Of a stretch of DNA of 64,000 nt, positions 38,316 to 49,980 are shown in pieces; the first letter of the stretch is position 1, and each line of letters opens with the position of its first letter. The notes beneath the pieces were generated by a model. That model was not told the DNA's origin. It ran no database searches and saw nothing but the letters and a program-made list of their open reading frames with translations. The DNA comes from Aquanectria penicillioides (lineage: Eukaryota > Ascomycota > Sordariomycetes > Hypocreales > Nectriaceae). The position numbers and the translations under genes are program-made. Location: NCBI GenBank assembly GCA_003415625.1, contig PYIU01000003.1, positions 310,001 to 374,000 of the forward strand, written 5' to 3'.

Positions 38316-40065
38316 TTCCTTCTAATCTACAAGAGAGGCGGAGCCTAAACAGGGCTGTCAATCGGTTTCTGGAGCGTGCGGCTAGAAGCCCGAGCGAGAC
38401 ATGGGATGAGACAGGTTCAAACTAAACGTCCTATCAGCAACGAGACATCCCCGCACGTGTGGTGGCATTCCGATTACGGGAATTGAGAAGGACGACGGCG
38501 GCAGCGGCAGCGGCATCTCATCCTGTGTCAAACATCCTGGATGGACGAGAGATAGGACACGACGACGGGAGGCGGTAACAAGGACCGGACCAGATAATAA
38601 TGATACATAACAAAAAAAAAAGTTTTTTTAATTTCAGCATCTGTCAATCCGGATTGTAAATGGGCATTGGCTAGGTTGAGCTCGAGACACGGCTCAATCT
38701 CGTCAGTCGTCATGTTGGGCAAGAACGCATGGTTCTACTGAAATTTCTGTATCTCTATCTGCTTGTCTCTGATGGCTGTCTCTTCAACGACTTGTCTCTC
38801 CTTCTCTTTACTGTGGGTTCTTGTTCTTGTTGCGGCGGCGCCCCTCCCTCTTTGCACGCCTCCTCCATCTTGTTTTTTTTGTATTATTCTTCGGCCCAGT
38901 TTTTTTTGATCTGTCTTCACATGTAAGTGAAAAAAAAAAAAAAAAGATCCCCAGATTTTCCCGAGTGATCTTCTTTACTTGATGGCTCCATGACCCGGGT
39001 CGTCTCCTGCATAAGGGCGAGAAAATCCACATTTTTTGAGGGAGGGGGAGTGTACTTTTTGGTTTTGCCGTGCATCTACTTCTTCAACGGTTACGGAGGA
39101 AGGGGAACGCCAATTCCAAATTCTGATGACATGCTTGCCTGTGGAAATTTGTTTGTGCCGTGCATGTGTGTCATCATCATGTCATGCCATGTCGTCGTGT
39201 CCATGGTCTTGGTCCTCGCAGAGTTGCCGCCGTGGCCGCCGGGCGTCAACCAGCGTTGGCCCCGTCTATCGGCCCTGAATCTGGCAATGGGTCCCTTGCA
39301 TCCATCCATACAGCATGAATGAATTACCGTACCGTACCGTGCCGGCCGGGCAGAACAGGACAGGATAGGACATGTTGCATGTGGAGATGGGGCGCGGCTC
39401 GCTGGCTGGCTGAACCCGGGAGGGCTGGGTATCCATATCGATGAGTTGAGTCAAGTCGAGGCAAATAATCCAACACTTTCACGATCCTTGCCCGGCGAAT
39501 CGCAATGCGGCAAACTAGGGGCCCAAAAACATGTCGCCGTATCTGGGCTATCGCCTCTAGGCTTGGCGGGTCTGGGTTCTGGGTCTGGGTCGGGTCCTTT
39601 TGGACCCTTGTCGTCTGGGGTGTCCTGCGCCACACGAACAGTAGTCATGGATGAGCCATTAAGCTGAGTTGGGCTATCGTGAGAGGCGAGACAGAGCCTG
39701 AGAGGAGTCGTTTTTTTTTTTTTTTCAGGGTTCGACGATGGAAGCGCCGAGAGAGTCCCAAAGCCGCCGTTTAGGGCGCCGTGCGCTACGCTGCAAGGCG
39801 AAGACCAAACCAAAAAGGGAGAGCAACCCTTCCCTTGCTATGCTATGCTCATGCCATGCCATGCTCATGCGAGGCGAGACGACGGGGTTCAAGGGACGTT
39901 GATGCGCTGTACCGGAGCATGTACGGAGCATCTAGGTCTCGTTCCTGGACGTGGTCGACGTCCCGGCAGGAATGGATTTCCGTGTATCCGCCACAATTGC
40001 ATTGGCTCGATAAAGAAACCCTACTCGAGTCTATGTATGACAAAAGGCTGATAAGCCTGAGCCTT

Positions 40066-40106
40066 GATCCTGATCATGATCCTGATCCTGATCCTGATCC
40101 TGATCT
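40066..40106. repeat. (CCTGAT)n hexanucleotide repeat
   Basis: About seven hexamer units with one variant, inverse of the repeat at 37286-37316. Confidence 0.85.
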
Positions 40107-41197
40107 GTGACTGCTCACGCAAAAGGGTTCCGTTCACCCAGCGCTGTGCCCCGTGCGGAGCATCCATTCATCCATCCGTCACCGTCACCATTCATCAACA
40201 ACCGCTCCCCTGAGCTGAAGCAGGCCCCCTGAGAGGGGATTACAGAGCAAAGGTGAAATTTAGTAGTGCATCATACGTTGAAGCTGAGCTGAACAGCCTA
40301 TGCCAATTTCTGCATCACGGCGTAAACGTCATTGAAGGCGATGAAGAAGAAAATCAGGGCACAAATCGTGAAAGAGTCATGGCATTTTCATTGGGGCGAA
40401 GCTAATTAACCAACTAACTACCTAACTAACACGAGAGGGGGCCGCTGAGGGTGCCACGACGATCAGTGAACCCCAATCCCCAATCCCCAATCCCAATCCA
40501 ATGCAACGTGAGAGACCCGTCCGTCCCCAATGGAGAGCGTTAGGGAGTGCGGTGCCCCAGAGGGCGCCAAAGAGCGCCAAACCATGGCGACGCATCCGAC
40601 GTCACAGCAGCCATTGAGCTAATCCTGATTGTCGCTAGGTCCGGATTGGGGCTCGGGCGTGCTCTACATAGTACTGGACGTGCAACGAGACAGGGACGAC
40701 GACAGACAGGCCATGGCAGGCAAGTTTGTTCTTGTTGCTGACGGTGGCTCCTCTTTCACACCCCCAAAACGGTGGACCGCCGCCGGAAGTAACTGGAAGA
40801 TTGTTATGGGCACTGTGGTTATCATTGCCACTGACATCGTCGTCATCCATTCATCGTAGTCGCTTTATCGCTATCGTGACAGGCTTCCTCCCTGGCCTCG
40901 GCATTTTTTTTCTTACGTTTCTTGTTTTCTTTTGTGGGCAATGATATGTTTTGCGAGATTTCCTATGTTAGATGCATGACGATGATTTTCCGTTTGCGAT
41001 CTAGAATATTCGCTTCTGTGACTCCTTTCGCTCGGCAGCCATCCATCGAGAGATTTGGCGGATAGGCGACGCGATTTCACGGCCCGAGAAGCCAGAATGG
41101 AAAGGCAAAGGCCCCAAACAAACAATGGCTACCTACCGCACAGGCAGATAGAGAAGGACAGAAACACACCACACACCCTCAACGCGCTCATAGCGCT

Positions 41198-41245
41198 CAC
41201 ACGCACACACAGACAGACACACACACACACACACAAACACACAAA
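41198..41245. repeat. (AC)n microsatellite
   Basis: AC dinucleotides with AG and AA interruptions. Confidence 0.85.
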
Positions 41246-43318
41246 TGAAAAACAAGACAAAAAAGCACATCATCATCGTCCCGATTGATTTGATTGCTGA
41301 ATTGTAATGCATCGAGGGGTTACCTCCAGGTGCCCTAATCGAGCCTCTGACAGCGGTGGCGTGAGACAGGGGACACCGCATAGAGGGGTGCTCATCCGGC
41401 TGGTGGGCGTCTGGGTGGCGTGCAGGGTGCTGTCGAACACATACGTATGTAGGTAAAACAGGTGCAGTGGCTGGCTCAGGCGCCTTCAGTGAGCATCAAA
41501 GGGCGCCAGAGGGCCGTGGTGGGAGGGCCCGTTTGGTGGGTGGCGCCCATCAATGCCTGCACCTCAGCCCCGAAACAGCACTTCCACCAACCTACAGCAC
41601 AGGTACAATGCGGGCAGTGATGTCCTGCAGCCCAGCGCGGTCCCTCCCTCCATAACCACTGCACCACTTACCAATGCCGCGCCGATGTGCGCTCCCCGAC
41701 AGAGCGAGCGCATGAGTTTGCTGTAGTCAGACTTCCGTCTCAGACGGCCCCCTCCCCGCTGCAATGATGGAGAAAGCTGGAAAAATCACAAAGCCTCAGA
41801 GCACAGGGAAGCCTTGCCAGCCGAATGGACCCTCGAGCCGCTCTCAGCGGGCGTAAATTGAAGAGAAAAAAAAAACGGGTTGCCGACAAGGGGCAGCTTT
41901 TCAAGCACGTCGGTCTTGGCACCCCGATACAAATGCTGGGCTGGGCAATCTGGTACCGAGGCCGGCATCCAAGCGGCAGCGAGCAGAATCGAGCAGAATC
42001 GAGCACCCAGCAGAAGCGCGATGACGCCGTTGCGATACGACGCTGCATTAATCTTTGCCTGCCAGTGCCACTACCTGGTCCTCTTACTCCCTTCGCTGGT
42101 GCCTTGGTGCCCTGGTCCGGTCGCCGGTCTGGGTTGGCGATGATGGCTGAGGTGAGGTTACAGTGGAGCCTGCTGCTGTTTCTGATGCTTCCGCTGATGG
42201 GATGGTTGCCAGACCCCACCTGGAGTTACTGTCCTAAGGCCCCTGTAAAGCTCCCCAACAGCAACTCTGCTGGGGAGTTTTGGCCCAGCCTGGACGACCA
42301 CTGAGCGGTCCACTGAACACCCTCTGAACGACCCTCTGGCCCCAGTCTGACACGCCCACTGGCCGGTTCTCCGTGAGCTGCAGGTCTGGCAAACTTGCCA
42401 CCGGTCGCCTACTGGCTGGGCCGCGAGCTGGAGCTTTCTGTCTGCCCCCTCAGCCCCTCTACCCCTCTGCTTTTTGATGTGCTGCCCCTCTTTGGTGTCG
42501 GGCGGGTCCCGCTTTCTCCAGCGCCCGCTGTGTTTTTGACTCCCCTCTCTGTCGCCGTAGCATCGCAGCGGCGCCATCTCTGGTCCTGTTTGCGGAGCGA
42601 GCGCTTGGGAGGCCTGGCTCGGGGGGCTCGGGCCTGGGTTGGCCTGGGTAAAAGTCGGGCCCCGTAGCGCAGTGGAGACTCTGGGCTGGGGGGTGAGAGG
42701 GGCCATATCCCGAATAGGGACAGTACCGTACCGTATGTTGGGGCCTGGACGGTGGCCCCTTCCAATGTTACTGGCCGTCGGACGGTACAGTTCGGAGGAC
42801 GGTGCCCCCCTTCCCAAGACGGTGACGGTAGACGCGGTAAAGTCGCCCGCACTTGCCCACGGCGCCCTGAAGTGGTGAGAACTCAGGCGCACGGGCCATG
42901 GGTCCGGCGCCAAGCCCCGCCTTTTTTACGCCGGGTTGCGACTCGCACAGGGCACGACAGGGCCATATCACTCGCTCTCGTCGTCTGTCGTCACCTCGCG
43001 AGCTGGGCAGGGCAGGCACGATGATGGAATGCGCAGTGGCTCCTCCCCCCCTTCCCCTTCTGGGTCTCCACCCACCCGCCTTGAGGGTTTGACGGAGGCG
43101 TGAGTCGTGAGGCGTGAGGTCAGGAAGGTACGATGTACCCGGACCAAGTACCTACTCGATGAGGTACCGTGCCGTTGAGCTAGCACCGTCACTTCTTGTT
43201 TGACGCTTCAGGTGGCTTTGCGCCTGTGTTGCGGCTTCCCGCCTTGCCATGTGGATGCACACACACAACCTTGCCCCTTCGGCCGCTCTCCGTCGTCTGT
43301 GTCGGCCTCACTCTTTGA

Positions 43319-43326
43319 TATATAAA
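43319..43326 (+). promoter_or_regulatory. TATA box of mannitol-1-phosphate dehydrogenase
   Basis: TATATAAA 216 bp before the ATG at 43542, followed by a C/T-rich leader with CATCAAGC and ACAACAACACC stretches. A usual core promoter for a strongly expressed gene. Confidence 0.5.
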
Positions 43327-43541
43327 CTAGCCTTGTCCCCCCAGATTCTGATTCAGAACGGTCACTGTTACTCATTCTCCATCATCAAGCTTCTTTCATC
43401 CAGACTTGAAACTCGTGTCCATTTCCTCGAGTTCCATCCTCCCACTTACACCCACTTCCACACTTCCGCCTCGTCACCACACAACAACACCCACACATAC
43501 CTCAACTCCGAGGACCTCCTGGGCCTTACTATCCGTTCATC

Positions 43542-44814
43542 ATGGCTCCTAAGGCTGTTCACTTTGGCGCTGGCAACATCGGTATGTCACTGCCCCGGGC
43601 AATTGCCCAGCTCAAAACCTTTCTCCACCCACCCCCCAAACCACATCTCTTCTAACACTTGTTTCTCTATAGGCCGTGGTTTTTGTTGCTTGCTTCCACC
43701 ACAACTCTGGCTACGAGGTCGTCTTCGCCGATGTCGTTGAGAGCTTGATCGACAACATCAACTCGACCCCCTCATACAAGGTCATCGAGGTTGGCTCCGA
43801 GGGTACCACCGAGAACGTCATCACCAACTACCGCGCTATCAACTCAAGGACCCACGAGGCCGACCTTATCGAGGAGATCCGCACTGCTGACGTTGTCACT
43901 TGCTCCGTTGGTCCCAACATCCTCAGGTTCATTGCCCCTGTCATTGCCAAGGGTATTGACCTCCGTTCCGATGACGAGACTCCCCTGCACGTCATCGCTT
44001 GCGAGAACATGATTGGCGCTACCGATTCCCTAGCTGAGCACATCAAGGACCCCCGCAACACTGATCCCTCGCGCCTCGACACCCACCACCTGCGCGCTCG
44101 ATACGCAAACTCTGCTATTGACAGAATTGTGCCCGCCCAGGACCCCAACGCCGGTCTCAACGTCACTCTTGAGAAATTCTTCGAGTGGGTTGTCGACAAG
44201 ACCCCCTTCGAGGACATTGGCATCCCCGACATCAAGGGCATCAACTGGGTCAACAACCTGGCTCCCTTCATTGAGCGCAAGCTGTACACTGTCAACACCA
44301 GCCACGCCACCGCTGCCTACCACGGATACAACCGCAGAAAGCGCACCGTCTACGATGCTCTCCAGGACAAGGAGATCATGGCCGAGGTCCGTGGCGCTGT
44401 GATGGAGACCAAGAACCTCTTGGTTTCCAAGCACGACATTGACGAGGACGCCCAGGCCGCCTACGTTGAGAAGATCATCAAGCGCATTGGTAACCCCCAT
44501 CTTGAGGATGCTGTCGAGCGTGTTGGCCGTGCTCCCCTCCGAAAGCTCTCCCGCAAGGAGCGTTTCATTGGCCCCGCCGCCGAGCTTGCCGAGAACAACA
44601 TGTCCTGCAAGTACCTCCTCGATGCCATTGAGATGGCCTTCCGTTTCCAGGATGTCGAGGTGACGACGAGTCCAAGGAGCTTGCCAAGATCATGTCCGAG
44701 AACACCCCCGAGGACGTCGTTGCCAAGGTCTGCGGCATCCAGACCAATGAGAAGATCTACCCCCAGCTCATCGAGGTTGTCAAGCGTGTCCAGGATGACA
44801 GCAGGGATGATTAA
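43542..44814 (+). CDS. mpdA: Mannitol-1-phosphate 5-dehydrogenase, interrupted by two single-base frame breaks
   Basis: Enzyme that reduces fructose-6-phosphate to mannitol-1-phosphate with NADH (EC 1.1.1.17). Exon 1, 43542-43581, encodes [13 protein letters not shown] (Rossmann GxGNIG) and exon 2 is 43673-44814. As written, exon 2 meets a stop at 43738-43740, because a T5 run at 43680-43684 has one T too many (GRGF then [18 protein letters not shown] lies in the next frame). The frame stays shifted until 44659-44660, where one G is missing before GACGACGAGTCC; afterwards the original frame gives ESKELAKIM and ends DDSRDD. With both corrected, the exons total 394 codons, the family length. 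In between, ENMIGATD and NCNA-like [13 protein letters not shown] segments are intact. Either a recently decayed gene or, more likely, sequence error; pgi1 provides its substrate. Confidence 0.85.
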
Positions 44815-46276
44815 ATGCATGGCACAGGATGCCTTCTGCACTGTAACGTGATTCTAGAGATGGAACATTGAGACCACGCTATCAGATACATCAAAGGGGC
44901 TGGCTCATGGCGTTTTATGAGATATGATTACACCATTTTCTTTTTTTCTTCTTGCTTTTCCTTTGCTGCAACTGGGAAGCATGGCGCTTGGGACGGGATT
45001 TGAAATTTGCCAAGGCTTTTCACATCAGAAGCATAAGCCTACCTCGACCTCGACCTCGACCAGAGGCACTGACACACGCGTCGACTGATAGCTTCATAGC
45101 AAACTAGAGCACCTCAATACACTGGCTCACTCCCACAACTTGATGACCCTTTGACTCTCTTGTGGTCCTAATTTGGCCTCGTAAATTGTGACATGTAGAG
45201 TAGCATGACATCTGTACCCCGCGTTTTTTGGGCGATCACAGTGATGGTGGTTTCCCAGAGCTGCATGCTCGACGGCCTTTGGCTTTTGGTCTTGCACAGC
45301 AATGCCGAATGCACAAGCTAAAAGGTGCATGTGCATGACGGTTGGTATGCCTGTGACGACTCTACCACGTGTAAGTCGGCCCGGCTGACGAGACACGGCT
45401 CACCGAGGAGCGAAGCCACCGGCCACCGAGGTTACCTTGAATACCAAGCGACGGCTTTAAGGGGAACATGCAGGAAGCTCGCCGCATGGCTACCCGACCG
45501 TGGGCGTGAGCTTGGGCGTGGCGTGATGTTGACCGTTGACCTTGGGCTGGATGGAGACAAGAGACGACAGGCGAGAAACGCCACAATGGAGATGCATTTT
45601 GACAACTACCAGTATTATTACAATGTACAGACAGTGTACATGGCATTAGCTGGCCTTGGCAGCGTCCCATGCAACCTGCTTAGCTTGCGGTACCATTTGA
45701 TATTAGTCGCCCATGACAAAGAAAGACGAGACGTGCAAGTGAACATGAACATGTTCGGCCTTTATTAGCCTCGCCGAAAATGGAGAGGTGCGGCTAATTT
45801 TAGCACGCCAAAAGGACTACATACTGTATCAACAAATACTACGTACGAGACTGGAAAAAGTGTCCACATTTTTTTTGAACGACACGACAATCAAACCACT
45901 GCCCATCACCGCCTTTGCCCTCAGCCGTGGTGGTGGTCTTGGCCCTTATCCTTTTTCCCAATCGAGGAATTTTCATGCTCGACACGGTGTCCTTGGAATT
46001 CAAGCACGCGAACATCCAAGCTATGGTGAAGACGATGAGTCGGCCTTTTGAGGAACTATTGCTGCCTGCCTGAGAGTCAATGTCTTTGATTCAACCAGGG
46101 AGGCATCTTCGCAGTTGTTGAGGATACATGCGAGTATATATATATATATATATATATTTACATTTTGGTGCCTTTCTACAACGGCTCAGCAAGCGCTAGT
46201 GTCTAGCCTTTTTTTTTTTTTTGCTTCTTATTTTACAAGCATCATTTGACTTGGAGTGTCTCATCTCATCATCAAC
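44815..46276. other. Intergenic spacer
   Basis: 1.5 kb, with CGACCT repeats near 45042-45062, an AT dinucleotide tract (46135-46159) and a poly-T tract (46209-46222) just upstream of the next start codon. No gene recognised; a 147-codon frame at 45325-45768 has no supporting features. Confidence 0.6.
46135..46159. repeat. (TA)n tract upstream of the DUF4419 gene
   Basis: Uninterrupted TA run about 120 bp before the ATG. It could work as an extended TATA element or simply be a microsatellite. Confidence 0.8.
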
Positions 46277-47539
46277 ATGGCTAGGCTGGTGAATGTTTGT
46301 CTTTTAGCGCTCGCCGTCTTATCGGCTGCCGATATCACAATCCCCCTGGCAGACGTTGAGCAACTGCCTTTCAGCGATACCGGCGCGGCCAAGTCGCCAG
46401 ATGAGTTGTTCCGCCAGAGCGCGCCCGAGGAGGTCGCCAAGGACAACGGATACACTCCCGAGCTCCTCATATCGTCGTACGACGACGTCGAGTTCCCCAA
46501 CGGCTCGGTGTTTCCCTCGTCTGACGGCTTCGTCCGCGGCGCGCTGGACGCTTGGGCCCGCCACCAGCACCTGGTTCTCCGGCCCGACGAGGTCTGGTTC
46601 GAGATCCTGACCCAGCTCAACTTTTACATGTCGGCCAACGCAGAGGAGATCCGCAGCCTGTTTGTCAACCACACGGCCAAGCAGGAGATATTAGTCCAGG
46701 TCTTTACGTGGCGCGATGTCATCGCGCAGTTTGCCACCGAGATCCAGAAGCGGGTCAAGACGGATTGGCTGCTGGACTGGATCATGCCCGGGTTCAGCAC
46801 CACCACGGCAAACGACAAGATGACGGCCACGGTGCTCATGATGGGCCTCATGCAGTATTACTTTGAGTTCAGCGGCATGGTCATCTGTGGGATCCCGTCC
46901 GTCACCCTGCTGGGGACCCGCGATGACTGGGCACACCTCTTGAGCAAGCTGGACCGCCTCGAGGAATGGGGCAAGCAGCCTGCGAATTATGCCAAATACC
47001 TGCGGCCCATCCTGAAGCGGTTCGTCCAGACTTGGGACGAGCCAAACAGCCCCGAGATCAAGGGGTTTTGGTCCCAGATCGTCCGCGCCCACAAGGGCTT
47101 CTCGTGCGGCTCTGGCCCCAACGAGTACTCCGTCTCCGGGTGGATCACGGGATTCCTGCACTGGACCAGGGACGGGCGGCCGCGCCTCGACCCAGAGGAG
47201 GAAGACTGGCAGGAGAGCTCCAGGACGGTGACGCTGGATGGCGTCATCTACATCTCCGAGGCGCTCGAGGAGATCCGCGTCGGATACGCCAGGGCGCCGC
47301 TCAAGATGGTGGACTACCCGGAGCCCGGCCAGAACACGTCGGCGTATCTGCTGGCGGGTAACGTGGGCGTGCTGAGGAACAAGGACGAGTCGGGCAAGGT
47401 GACGGCGCAGCCGAACAGCGGGTGGTTCATGTACGCGCCCGTCGACTTTAACCACACGTCGGACTCGTACTATGGGAGCTGGAATGAGCTATGGGGCATC
47501 TCTGAAGGGTTTGAAACATGCAAGAAGTGGGAGTTGTAG
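46277..47539 (+). CDS. Secreted DUF4419 protein
   Basis: Intronless, 420 residues from the ATG at 46277 (an upstream in-frame GTG was rejected). The first 19 residues (MARLVNVCLLALAVLSAAD) form a signal peptide. The remainder matches the DUF4419 layout: FVRGALDAWARHQHLVLRPDEVWFEIL near residues 87-113, a helical FSTTTANDKMTATVLMMGLMQYYF block, CGIPSVTLLGTRDDW, and the late FCSGSGPNEYSVSGWITGF segment (here beginning FSCGSG). The catalytic role of the family is unknown. N-glycosylation sequons (NGS, NHT, NTS) fit secretion. It converges on the Cys-rich secreted-protein gene, with 236 bp between stop codons. Confidence 0.85.
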   Translation: MARLVNVCLLALAVLSAADITIPLADVEQLPFSDTGAAKSPDELFRQSAPEEVAKDNGYTPELLISSYDDVEFPNGSVFPSSDGFVRGALDAWARHQHLVLRPDEVWFEILTQLNFYMSANAEEIRSLFVNHTAKQEILVQVFTWRDVIAQFATEIQKRVKTDWLLDWIMPGFSTTTANDKMTATVLMMGLMQYYFEFSGMVICGIPSVTLLGTRDDWAHLLSKLDRLEEWGKQPANYAKYLRPILKRFVQTWDEPNSPEIKGFWSQIVRAHKGFSCGSGPNEYSVSGWITGFLHWTRDGRPRLDPEEEDWQESSRTVTLDGVIYISEALEEIRVGYARAPLKMVDYPEPGQNTSAYLLAGNVGVLRNKDESGKVTAQPNSGWFMYAPVDFNHTSDSYYGSWNELWGISEGFETCKKWEL

Positions 47540-47775
47540 AGAGCATATTGTGCCTATATAGAAGTAGAAGTGTCTTGAGACTTTTCCTTTTAGACTATAA
47601 TCTAGAGGAACATGAAGTAAAAAAAAAAGAATTGGAATCTTTATTATACAAGAAGCGAAATAAATGACTTTGATTGATGCGTTATGGCGTTTCCTTCTGA
47701 TAAAGGATCGTCTCGTCAACTCGCGTTGTAATTCCACAGCCACACCATGGCGAATGCGTAAGTGGCACAATGCAT

Positions 47776-48178
47776 CTAGCAGCAGTAGCCACCAATGGTG
47801 TTGTACGTGTCGGCCAGATATCCCCACGGTGGGTTGCAGCCAGAGCGTCCGGCCTGGACGGCATCTTCGTTGCGGAGGTAGAAACGTCCTGGAGGAGTCA
47901 GTTGTTTTGCAATGACAATGGTTTATACGATGGGCAGCTGTTGCACAGTAAGGTGGCTTACCATCCTGGCATCGGCAAACGGTAGGGATGCAGCATCCCG
48001 GTGCTGAACTACATGCCGAGTTAGAAGGCAATCAAAGAAAAATGACCCGGCTGGGGCAAACTAACAAGGGAGCGCAGCCGCTGTCGATGACTTCAAGCTG
48101 AATGCCATCCTGTGGTTTGGGCGCGGCGAGGCCGAGTTGGCCGACGGCGAGAACAGAGACGATTGCGGTGATTCTCAT
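47776..48178 (-). CDS. Small secreted protein with eight cysteines
   Basis: Three exons, 48178-48066, 48008-47962 and 47888-47776, with 57- and 73-nt introns (donors GTTAGT and GTAAGC) keep phase and give 90 residues. Signal peptide MRITAIVSVLAVGQLGLA is followed by a mature part containing C, CC, C, C, C and a final CC: eight Cys, enough for four disulfides. Recognisable pieces are SGCAP, APGCCIPTVCRCQDG, SGCNPPWGYLADTYN and the end GGYCC. The GCC...VCRCQDGRFY spacing recalls small fungal effector-like or antimicrobial-type proteins, but no family was identified. No open frame on this strand spans the whole gene, so automated annotation may miss it. A TATATAAATA element sits only about 6-15 bp before the ATG, so the leader may be very short or the real promoter lies further upstream. 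Confidence 0.7.
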
Positions 48179-48557
48179 GTTTGTATATAAATAGGGGGGG
48201 GGTTACTTGAGAGATTGAAAGAGGTGTTTGGTTCGAGTTTTCGAGCTGCCTAAGAGCAACATGGCGTCCCTTTATTTCTTTTCGAAATGCTTCTCCTCTC
48301 GTATTGGAGATTATACATCCCTTTCGAGGCTCATATTTTCCTCGTGGTTGGGTCGGTGTTGCTCGCTCACCCCTTCATGTTGAGCCCCGCAGTCGTGTAA
48401 GTGCGCAAGGGCACGGGATGTAAATCGTCAAAGAACCATTCCCAAATTTAGATCACCGTCGTCGCACAAAAAAAAAGAAGAAAAGAGAAGAAAAGAAAAA
48501 AAAAAAAGGTCTAACAAATGCACACGCAAAACCTGCCATAGCCAAAATGCTTTTAGT
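48179..48557. other. Intergenic spacer
   Basis: 379 bp between the start of the Cys-rich secreted-protein gene and the stop of the bZIP gene. It contains a G8 run next to the ATG and an A-rich stretch (48470-48508). No gene seen. Confidence 0.6.
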
Positions 48558-49980
48558 TCATTCCGCCTCCCTGCAGACGGGCCTCATGAAGGGGAAGACT
48601 TCTCCCGCGTCAGGACCAACAGTCCAGTTGCTCGAGTCTCGCAGGTGCTGCTCAAAGGCGGTCGTCAGGCGGAAGTTTTTGCCGTCGACTGACTCGAAAA
48701 CAGTCCGCGCGTCTGTGTGCGGCCAGCCCACGCGGAGGGAGTCGGCCGTCACTTCTCGAAGCTCAAAGAAGCGTGACCAATCCATGTGCTGGATGATGGC
48801 GTCGCGGACATCTGGCCTGGAGGAAGGGTGGGAAATCGTCAGTTAGCCCGGGGCAAGGGGGAGGACAAAGAAAAAAGTGTTATTCTTGGGAAGAGACTTA
48901 CCATACGATGACGTCTATCCAGGGCGGGTGCGGGATGGTTCTTTGGAGGAGCGTCGGGCGGATAAAGGCTGGCAGCTGGTCGTAGCTCTCCTTTGTCCGA
49001 CAAGCGTACCACCGCATCAGATGAGAAAGGACATACATGAAACCAACACGGCCCAGGAGGGAGGACACGGGCGATCTGTCGACCTGGGCGGCGGCGGCAT
49101 CTGAGATGGAGCACGACCCCGGCTTGGCCTGTGTGGCAGGGTTCAGGAGAGACGAGATGCTCGGGAACGGCGACTCTCGCCGGGTTCCTTTGAAGCCTCC
49201 CCGGCGCAACATCTCGGTCGTGCTGAGGATGACCTGGTCGAGTTGAGTGGTGGCGGCGATGAGGGGCGGGATCAGCTTCCACTCAGCCGTTTCCGTGGTT
49301 GTGAATGGCGGATCGAACTTGTCGAGCGTAAAGTGTCCAGCCCAGGGGAGCGGTCTCGAGGGCGATCCTGGAGTCATGGCCTGGTGGAAGAAGCTATGAG
49401 CGTTGTTGTTCCGGATGTCAGGCAACGGAGAGTCGAGCTCCCATGTCGGATCGAGGAGGTTCACGTTTGCTTCGCTGGTATAGTCCAATGAGGCCGGCTG
49501 GTAGTAAGAGTCAAAGGCATCACCAAAGGCGTTCTCGTCGAATGCCACGGCGACAGATGGCGAAGTCCTGGCCGACGGCCCGGACACCACAAGCTGCGGC
49601 CCAGGGGCCCGAGGCGTAGTCGGGTCACTGGACGGGAACGCAACGGAAGCCGGGTGAGCCTGGACTTGGTCATCGCCGGCCTGGGGAGGAGTTGGCATAT
49701 CACTTGCGGCCTCCTGTATCCCCAGTGAAGCCAAGGTGCTGCTCCAGGCCTTCTCGCGGTCCTGGTAACCGCGGAGCTGGGCCCTCGCATCGTTGAGCTC
49801 GCGCGTCAGCGAATCGACCTGCTTCTGCAGCTGCTCGAGCTGCGTCTTGCGCTTTGCGCGGCAGTAGCGCTGGTTGGCGCGGTCGATGGACCGCTTGCTC
49901 TCGATCTGGGAGGCCGTCATGTTAGCGACGCGGCGGCCTGCGTTGATCATCTCCCGTTTGTCGGAGCTGGAGTCTTCCAT
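48558..49980 (-). CDS. bZIP transcription factor with DUF3425 domain
   Basis: Exons 49980-48902 and 48816-48558 (donor GTAAGT, acceptor CCAG, codon TGG split) give 445 residues. An in-frame GTG upstream was rejected in favour of the ATG at 49980. The basic region (residues about 20-45, SIDRANQRYCRAKRKTQLEQL) has the NxxxQRxxRxKRK pattern, followed by a short leucine zipper (LEQLQKQVDSLTREL). The middle is Pro/Ser-rich. The C-terminal half is the fungal DUF3425 fold, with PPWIDVIVWPDVRD and late SLRVGWP. Relatives of this class act in stress, secondary metabolism or nutrient control. Its promoter is shared with the arylsulfatase, which makes that gene a plausible target; this is inference. Confidence 0.9.

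Larger units (their letters stand above)
32666..43541. other. 10.9-kb gene desert rich in simple repeats
   Basis: No domain, signal peptide or consistent exon chain was found on either strand. The open frames present are short or overlap on several strands. The region holds at least ten microsatellite or minisatellite blocks, listed separately, plus poly-A/T runs. The final 250 bp contain the mannitol-1-phosphate dehydrogenase TATA box and leader. Confidence 0.6.

Noticed and set aside
40713..40859. 48-codon frame with a hydrophobic end (WKIVMGTVVIIATDIVVI)
   Set aside because: Single short exon, no promoter or homologue cue; could be checked by RNA-seq.
42655..42700. tRNA-start-like GGGCCCCGTAGCGCAGTGGA
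   Set aside because: No anticodon stem or T-arm follows.
42158..42913. 251-codon open frame on the minus strand
   Set aside because: Composition Pro/Arg/Gly-rich, no ordered features, competing frames on the same strand and no splice context.
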